Of a stretch of DNA of 10,954 bases, positions 6,220 to 10,954 are shown one piece after another. The translations under genes and the position numbers were made by a program. This DNA comes from CAMENZ01 sp041854955 (GTDB taxonomy: Bacteria > Bacillota > Clostridia > Peptostreptococcales > Anaerovoracaceae): positions 1-10,954 of the forward strand of contig JBHADF010000032.1 of the NCBI GenBank assembly GCA_041854955.1, read 5' to 3'. A model generated the notes under the pieces. That model had not been told where the DNA came from. It was given only the letters and a program-made list of their open reading frames with translations, and ran no database searches. Position 1 is the stretch's first letter; each line of letters starts with the position of its first letter.

Positions 6220-6530
6220 GTCTACCCATGTGTTTTCCCACGCCCTCACGGGTTCGAATCCCTCCTGTTTTCGTATGAAACAAACAGACATCCTCCTCTT
6301 TTTATCGAGGTCCCCGAAAAGCGTGAGCTTTTTGGGGAAAAGGAGCAGCAACGGAGCGCATGAAAAAACCGACCTAAAGCCGGTTTTTGATAGCAGCGTA
6401 GTTTGCTGCGACGTGGTGCGGTCGAAGGGATCTGACCGCCTGCTGCGCCTTGCTTGCAGGCTGCCTCCTCGGCTCCCAGCCCGGTCGCCTTCGAACCATT
6501 CGCTTTTGGTCGGGCTGACCACGCAGTGCA
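6220..6530. repeat. Hairpin-rich, probably dispersed repeat DNA without a gene
   Basis: About 310 bp with no convincing coding signal in either direction but several structures. There is a tRNA T-arm-like GGGTTCGAATCCC (6250-6262). A 12-bp stem lies at 6311-6322/6327-6338, closed by a GTGA (GNRA) loop. A terminator-like hairpin lies at 6364-6388, and a small stem GCAGC/GCTGC at 6393-6409. It joins the plus-strand PepSY terminator to the body of a minus-strand exported-protein gene. The nature of the repeat is inferred; copy number cannot be judged from one window. Confidence 0.4.
6363..6390 (-). terminator. Intrinsic terminator-like hairpin reading leftward
   Basis: On the minus strand AAAAACCGGC pairs with GTCGGTTTTT (one G-U pair) around TTTAG, followed by another T. 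The stem is 10 bp on minus but interrupted by an A/C mismatch on plus, so leftward use is favoured. It would end transcription from the exported-protein gene that starts at 6882, inside its nominal reading frame. Confidence 0.6.
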
Positions 6531-6907
6531 CACCGTCTTTGGTGGTATGCGTGTAACTTCCGCTTTCCGTCATCGTAAGCGCCATCGCATCTTCCCGGGG
6601 CTGATCCCGGAGAGCATCGGTGTTTCCGTAGGTGTCCAGCGTGATGCGGTCTACTTCTTCGCCCTCCTTGAGCAGCACGCTCTGTATATTTTCACGCATC
6701 GCTTCGCTCATTCCTCGGAAAATCTGGTTTTCGTCCTTACTTTCCGGTAGATACTGCTTTCCGCTTTCTGCGATCACGCCATGCTCAATGCAGTAGCCGC
6801 GTGTTTGCTCGCCGCCCTGCGAAAAAACGCTGAGGATCATGGCGATTACAAGCAGCATACTGATGAGTTTTCTTTTTCTCATGTGAATTCATCTCCTTTT
6901 TTTGCAC

Positions 6908-6939
6908 AAAAAAACACTCGGATGATATCATTCCGAGTG
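6908..6939 (-). terminator. Intrinsic terminator after the Fn3 gene
   Basis: CACTCGGA (6915-6922) pairs with TCCGAGTG (6932-6939); leftward it is followed by seven Ts (6914-6908). The T-run is itself mirrored by seven As (6903-6897 on minus) across GTGC, and these As lead directly into the GGAG site of the next gene (ATG 6882). Confidence 0.88.
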
Positions 6940-6984
6940 CCTTGCATCTTTTGATTTACTTGTTTTTCTTTCTGATTTTTTCTT

Positions 6985-7978
6985 CTATCCTTCGAGGAAG
7001 GACACACTGCAGTACATATCGTGGTCATCGATCCATACCTTGATGCAGTGGTCTTTCAGTCCGAAGTGGGTGTACTGATGGTCGAAGACATAGTCGACCG
7101 CATCTTCGAGCTTTGCATATTTCGATAGATTCATCGGCCAGCAGGTACTCCACGGGGAGTTCTCCGGTGTCTTGACTTCGCCATCGATATAGATATCATT
7201 GAGTTCAGCGCCGTATTCATTTACCAGCCGTTCTTCGATTGCCTGTTTCAGCTGTGCGTTCGTCCATGTTTCGTGGTAGCGATATGGCGCAGAGTACAGG
7301 CCGTAGATACGCTTTCCGCGAATCACTTTGTAGGCACGCACCTTGAATTCATACGGGTAATCTGTATTGCATCCGATGTGCGCATAGCCGTCTTTGCTGC
7401 GGTAGACGGTGAATATATTGGTGTTTTTTGTGTACCACTTCTTCGTTCCAATCTCACGCACCGCAATCTGATAACCACTTGCGCTTCTGACAGGCTTCCA
7501 TCGCAGTTCGACTTCTCCAAAGCCCTCTTTCTTTTCAAACAGACTTGTTATGATCGGTTTTCTCGGTCTTGCATGCGCCTTTTTGACCTGCGATACCTTT
7601 GCGTAGACTTTGCTGTCTGCATCTTCCCGGTAGGCTTTCAGTTTGTAGCAGTAGGTTCTCCCCAGGTTCGTCCGGTGTCGATATAGGAGCTGCTCTCGCC
7701 GCTCCCCGCTGTATAGATTTTCTGATAGTTCTTTGCGCCCTCTGCTCAATGAGGATGCCATCCTCATAGCCATCGCCAAGCACCATCAGGCAGTGCGCGA
7801 TATCGTCTTGATCAAGCCGCATCAGATTGCGATACCGGGTAAGAAATTTGTACTCATCCAAAAGATTTTCTTTTAGATGCACAAAGTCGCTTCCGCTTAG
7901 CTCTAAGATTTTTTCCACCTTACACAGCCGCGTGTCAAAACGAGGCTCCTTGCGAAACAGCGTTGTGTTTATCTCCAT
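6985..7978 (-). pseudogene. DUF6329-like / fibronectin type III protein gene with two frameshifts
   Basis: ATG at 7978 follows a strong AAAGGAGAAG. The first 78 codons (LCKVEKILELSG..., DDIAHCLMVLGDGYEDGILIE) resemble the small DUF6329 proteins of gut and oral Clostridia. The reading then continues sensibly only after a one-base loss near 7743-7744 (next frame EGAKNYQKIYTAGSGESSSY...TGRTW, 7742-7662) and a second near 7660-7661 (then RTYCYKLKAYRE... to the stop at 6985). The restored product has about 330 residues: DUF6329-like part, the second half of one Fn3-like domain, a full Fn3-like domain (about PRKPIITSLFEKKEG to GLYSAPYRYH), and an unrecognised C-terminal part of about 85 residues. 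The missing first half of the first Fn3 domain suggests a deletion fusion. No signal peptide is seen, although Fn3 domains of this type are usually extracellular. Sequencing error at the two sites is possible. Confidence 0.6.
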
Positions 7979-8000
7979 AACTTCTCCTTTCCTGCTTCCA

Positions 8001-8042
8001 AAAAAGCAAAAAGCACAGGAAGTGCTTGATAACTTCTTGTGC
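8001..8042 (-). terminator. Intrinsic terminator after the lipoprotein gene
   Basis: Leftward, GCACA-a-GAAGT (8042-8032) pairs with ACTTC-c-TGTGC (8023-8013) around an 8-nt loop, followed by TTTTTGCTTTTTT (8012-8000). The next gene's ribosome binding site begins about 10 bp beyond the T-run. Confidence 0.85.
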
Positions 8043-8090
8043 CTTTGTGCTTTTAGCTATAATCTTTTTTACTTTATTCTTTCACAGACC

Positions 8091-9005
8091 TTAACTTGCA
8101 TTTGTAATCTTCTTTTTACAGTTTGAAATCGTATCCATGCTATAAAAATCTTCCCACTCTGTCAGTACGAAGCCGTTTGTTGTGTTTACGAAAGATTCGG
8201 AAGCCTTGACTCTTACTCCGTTATTGCCAAAGGCCTGCCCGCCTCCTGTAGCAATGCTGTCAAAAGTCTCAGGTCCTATCCCGATATAGGTGTAGTCGCA
8301 GGCAGCACCAAATACATAGGTTTTCTTTGCATCCGGATATTCCAGTTCATCCTTTGTATACCCAGCAACCGGATTATCACCAGCTGTTTTCATTCCCAGA
8401 ATTTTGACATTTTCGAAATCCGTGACGATGAAGGAATTGTTTCTCCATTCATGAAAGCTGCTCATCCAGTCTTTAAAAAGAATCCCTGCAATTTCCGCCG
8501 TGCTCTTTCCCTGCACTTGTTCTTTGCTGACGCGCGGTTGATAGTCATTACTCCAGATTACGCATTTCAGTCCCGCAACGGTTTCTTCATAAGTTCCTGC
8601 ATTTTCTTCACGTAAGTCATAGTCAAAATAAACAGTGTCTTCCGGTATTTCAACAAGGTTACCGCTTTCGTCCTTTTCGACACGACTGTATCGCTCCATC
8701 TGAACCAGCCCTGTCTCTCCGGTGTTGTCTCCGAGACGCAGCTCATAAACAATATGTGTATTTGCCATTTTGCACTGCTCAACAAAATCCGGATCGTCTG
8801 AGTCTTCCGTTTTTGGAGTATAGATATCCGCTTTCAGAATTTTATAGTAATTCAAATACCCGTTTTGCAAATCCGATTCCAAGCCGCTTTCTAAATTTTT
8901 CTCTGCAACCGTAAGTATTTTGCTGTCCTGGCTCTGGCAACCGCAAAAGACCGCGATTATAAGTAAAATTAGGATATTCAAAAAAATTTTTTTCATCATA
9001 TTCAT
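8091..9005 (-). CDS. Lipoprotein of unknown function
   Basis: A 304-residue protein with a basic start, a hydrophobic stretch (7-20) and a lipobox-like V-F-C-G-C, so C23 is the likely lipidated residue; F at -3 is not the commonest choice. The mature part has no domain I recognise. It is mixed and acidic, with several aromatic- and Gly-rich strands (for example TYVFGAACDYTYIGIG, then TGGGQAFGNNGVRVK) that suggest a beta-rich extracellular fold. The start is supported by GAGGGAAAG at 9013-9021; ATG codons one and two residues later are alternatives. It lies 23 bp after the amidase gene and just before a terminator, so the two almost surely share a transcript and perhaps act together at the cell surface. 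The role is unknown. Confidence 0.8.
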   Translation of the reverse strand: MNMMKKIFLNILILLIIAVFCGCQSQDSKILTVAEKNLESGLESDLQNGYLNYYKILKADIYTPKTEDSDDPDFVEQCKMANTHIVYELRLGDNTGETGLVQMERYSRVEKDESGNLVEIPEDTVYFDYDLREENAGTYEETVAGLKCVIWSNDYQPRVSKEQVQGKSTAEIAGILFKDWMSSFHEWRNNSFIVTDFENVKILGMKTAGDNPVAGYTKDELEYPDAKKTYVFGAACDYTYIGIGPETFDSIATGGGQAFGNNGVRVKASESFVNTTNGFVLTEWEDFYSMDTISNCKKKITNAS

Positions 9006-9028
9006 TAGCTTTCCCTCATTTATTCTCG

Positions 9029-10543
9029 CTAAGATGCAGTTGCAGTAATATTAATAGTCTTGCTTCCGCTTGTTGCGTCTGTATAATATCTCAAGAAATA
9101 TGTGTACGACGGGTTATAACTGTAGCTAAAGCTGAAAGTTGCCCCATTAGATGCGCTCTCGCTGAACTTTCTTTCATACATAAAATTACTCCCTACCTTC
9201 TGCTGATACAAATACACTTTACCTTTCACATCCGAACTGCCTAACGAATTGGAAATTCTCACGGTATAGTGACTACTTGCACCAGAAGGATGAATTATTT
9301 TTACATATTTAGATTTTCTTGCTGCAATAGAAAGGGATTTTGTTTTACTTCCTGATGAAGGCAAGGTTATCGTATTGCTACCGTCCGGCTTATCCCCTAA
9401 TTTATTGCTTGTAAACAGCTTTACAGTCTTTGGGCCGTTACCTCCTTCAGTAAAATAGGTGTACGGCATATGATAAATATCACTGTTATGAGCATTAATA
9501 ATTGGAACACCACTATTATTATAGCCCACACAAATTCCAACATGTGTGTAACCACCCGTAGCGTTTACATAGCAATATACAGGATTTCCCGGAAATACAT
9601 TGCTTTGCGTTGCGTTTACATAGGAATATCCCTGCGATACAAGATAATTCTTCAAGGATGGTGCAACTGCCCAAGCATCAGAAAAAATAGTATAAATATT
9701 TGATCCCGTTTTTTTCTTTGCATACCATGTATCATCTCTTTCTAGACCACCTGCTAGCAAGCACTGTGATACATAATTCGCGCAATCGCCACCGCTTCCG
9801 TTCAAGTTTTTATATTGCGGATTATATCCACTTGAATTAATGCAATCTGCCCCCACGTACAAATCTGCATAATGAATTAATTCATTGATATCAAAGTTAC
9901 TTAAGTCGAGACTTTGAATTCCAGCTATGTTTTGCTGTGGGATTTCTTCCATCAATTCGTAATTAGTCTTATCATTGATTTCAATTTCTCCAATAAATTG
10001 ATCTTCGTCATAAACATTACTAATAATTTTATAGGCATTCTCAGTTTCCGCTGCAATCGTCATATTATGTTCTATTGCATATGCCATTTCATCAATTTCT
10101 CCACCTTTACCATCATTATAATAAATCCAATTCCACTCTTTAACAGCAACTTTGTATGCTTCATCATAGCCACTTTCATTTACTTCTTTTATGTTCTGCA
10201 CATATGGATGGCTTTCTGCACTGACAATGTAAACATCATGATACTTGGCCATATTTTCTCTCGCATCTAATCTCTTTGTCTCCAAAGACATCAGTGCGGC
10301 ATTATCGACATCCACAGTCCCATTTAATGTAGTGGTATAGTTTTCTTCAGTCATTACTGTAGTATTTAATACATTTTCTCTGGCTTGGAAATATTCGTCA
10401 ATGACTTTTTGTATCTCTGGTTTCATTTTCAAGAAGCTACTTGCTTCATATATTCTGTTTTCTTCCATATCAGCAAACACAACGGAAGTGGCTAATAAAA
10501 TTAAGCTTACTGTCAAACCAATAACTCTTTTTACCTGTTTCAT
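9029..10543 (-). CDS. Secreted Amidase_6-domain protein (putative cell-wall amidase/peptidase)
   Basis: 504 residues from ATG at 10543, chosen because GGAGG precedes it directly and a signal peptide follows at once (MKQVKRVIGLTVSLILLATSVVFA, cut after 24); a longer in-frame start at 10618 lacks both. Residues about 25-210 form a charged N-terminal region. About 215-365 match the Amidase_6 fold: YNPQYKNLNGSGGDCANYVSQC with catalytic-type C254, GNPVYCYV, and YTHVGI with H334, then INAHNSD around 350-355. This Cys-His arrangement resembles NlpC/P60-like hydrolases, and members are presumed to act on peptidoglycan peptides; the substrate is not proven. The last 115 or so residues are Ser/Tyr-rich and beta-like, perhaps a wall- or ligand-binding module. 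It is probably co-transcribed with the lipoprotein gene 23 bp downstream and possibly with the gene ending at 10648. Confidence 0.88.
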   Translation of the reverse strand: MKQVKRVIGLTVSLILLATSVVFADMEENRIYEASSFLKMKPEIQKVIDEYFQARENVLNTTVMTEENYTTTLNGTVDVDNAALMSLETKRLDARENMAKYHDVYIVSAESHPYVQNIKEVNESGYDEAYKVAVKEWNWIYYNDGKGGEIDEMAYAIEHNMTIAAETENAYKIISNVYDEDQFIGEIEINDKTNYELMEEIPQQNIAGIQSLDLSNFDINELIHYADLYVGADCINSSGYNPQYKNLNGSGGDCANYVSQCLLAGGLERDDTWYAKKKTGSNIYTIFSDAWAVAPSLKNYLVSQGYSYVNATQSNVFPGNPVYCYVNATGGYTHVGICVGYNNSGVPIINAHNSDIYHMPYTYFTEGGNGPKTVKLFTSNKLGDKPDGSNTITLPSSGSKTKSLSIAARKSKYVKIIHPSGASSHYTVRISNSLGSSDVKGKVYLYQQKVGSNFMYERKFSESASNGATFSFSYSYNPSYTYFLRYYTDATSGSKTINITATAS

Positions 10544-10647
10544 TTTCTTCCCCTCCTTGTCATTTAAAATCAGTATTATCTTATCCGTTTCTTTACTCCC
10601 ACATCGTTTCACCCCCATACTTCATAAAATCCTTTGAATTTTTTTAT

Positions 10648-10954
10648 TTAAGCATATGCTTTTAATTTGCTTGGTACCTGAATAGATTCTAAAAGCTTGT
10701 TTCCGCTATAGCACTTATAGGTCAAATACATCCGATGTGTTCCTTTTTCCTGCAACCTATAGTTTTCGTCTAAGACATATTTTTTTTGCGTTTTGGAATA
10801 AGTCATGGTTATTGTTTTGTTATAAGGAACTTTTCCTGTCGTCGTATTTGTTATTTTTACAACTGCACTGACTTTATCCGCTACAGATGACCCTAACAGT
10901 TTCAGGTTGCCTTTTATTTCTGCATTTCCATTCGAATCAATATCAAAGTCTGCA
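10648..10954 (-). CDS. Unidentified protein, C-terminal part (start outside window)
   Basis: An open frame enters from the right edge in phase with 10953 and ends with TAA at 10650-10648, giving 101 residues beginning ADFDIDSNGNAEIKG and ending VPSKLKAYA. It alternates polar and hydrophobic residues (for example SAVVKITNTTTGKV, then TITMTYSKTQKKYV and HRMYLTYKCYSG), as in a beta-sandwich domain. This kind of C-terminal module is common in small secreted proteins of Clostridia, but I cannot assign a family. It lies 104 bp before the amidase start on the same strand with no clear terminator between, so it is probably the preceding operon gene. Confidence 0.7.
   Translation of the reverse strand, partial: ADFDIDSNGNAEIKGNLKLLGSSVADKVSAVVKITNTTTGKVPYNKTITMTYSKTQKKYVLDENYRLQEKGTHRMYLTYKCYSGNKLLESIQVPSKLKAYA

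Larger units (their letters stand above)
6190..6882 (-). pseudogene. Small exported protein gene, 3' part apparently replaced by repeat-like DNA
   Basis: A strong AAAAGGAG site and ATG at 6882 open a frame of 230 codons. Residues 1-22 form a good signal peptide (MRKRKLISMLLVIAMILSVF). The following 85 or so residues have ordinary protein composition and include GYCIEHG (29-35), which faintly recalls the Cys site of thioester adhesin domains; that is not enough to assign a family. After about residue 118 (near 6530) the sequence becomes Arg/Ser-rich and shapeless, passes through a terminator-like hairpin (6388-6364), and ends inside the PepSY terminator. The tail contains GFEP, typical of reading a tRNA T-arm backwards. 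I read this as a real gene start whose original end is lost. Whether the joined frame is translated is unknown. It lies after the terminator at 6908-6939. Confidence 0.5.

Noticed and set aside
6236..6290. Possible tRNA gene around GGGTTCGAATCCC
   Set aside because: The T-stem has only three pairs, no D-arm or anticodon arm can be drawn upstream, and no matching acceptor strand or CCA follows. Kept only as a T-arm-like core of a repeat.
7535..7978. Separate 147-codon gene at 7978-7535 and separate 264-codon gene at 7779-6985
   Set aside because: The C-terminal half of the first and the N-terminal third of the second are out-of-frame readings. The sensible protein sequence crosses three frames, so one broken gene explains both.
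9029..10618. Longer amidase start at 10618
   Set aside because: It would add 25 charged residues before the signal peptide. ATG 10543 has the GGAGG site and leads straight into the signal sequence.
10593..10625. 10-codon leader frame (MKYGGETMWE) before the amidase gene
   Set aside because: It has an AAAGGA site but only 4 nt of spacing, and its codons show no attenuation-like amino acid run. Short frames like this arise by chance.

Overview
The window looks like a chromosomal stretch of an anaerobic Bacillota (Clostridia-type) bacterium. The clues are strong GGAGG-type ribosome binding sites, many intrinsic terminators, a class I hybrid cluster protein with the N-terminal cysteine spacing usual in strict anaerobes, D-serine ammonia-lyase, Amidase_6 and PepSY secreted proteins, and DUF6329/Fn3-like sequences. 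I cannot name the species.

Left part (1-4640), housekeeping and stress genes. The 5' end of a minus-strand Fic-like gene (1-321) diverges from a plus-strand run: YfcE/MJ0936-type phosphoesterase (469-1095), D-serine ammonia-lyase dsdA (1139-2440) and a CzrA/SmtB-like ArsR metal sensor (2424-2780) that overlaps the end of dsdA. A bidirectional terminator (2791-2819) separates this run from the convergent hcp gene (2837-4468, minus). hcp has a good promoter: an extended -10, a perfect 20-bp palindrome centred near -41.5 (the position expected for a Crp/Fnr-type activator), and a roughly 50-nt nested hairpin in its leader.

Middle (4640-6220). The gap holds a bidirectional terminator and a possible short minus-strand transcription unit with promoter, 32-codon ORF or small RNA, and terminator. 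After it comes a secreted four-repeat PepSY protein (5067-6161, plus) with its own terminator.

Right part (6220-10954), all on the minus strand and mostly secreted proteins. Reading in the direction of transcription: the end of an unknown gene (10954-10648), a secreted Amidase_6 protein (10543-9029), a lipoprotein (9005-8091), a terminator, a twice-frameshifted DUF6329-like/Fn3 gene (7978-6985), a terminator, and a small exported protein whose reading frame runs into unrelated, hairpin-rich DNA (6882 to about 6530 is plausible coding; 6530-6220 looks like a dispersed repeat with a tRNA T-arm-like core). The block 6220-8000 appears to be decaying or rearranged.

No CRISPR array, transposase, integrase, rRNA or complete tRNA is visible. 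The candidates most worth following are the hcp control region, the small minus-strand unit at 4733-4930, and the structured repeat-like DNA at 6220-6530.
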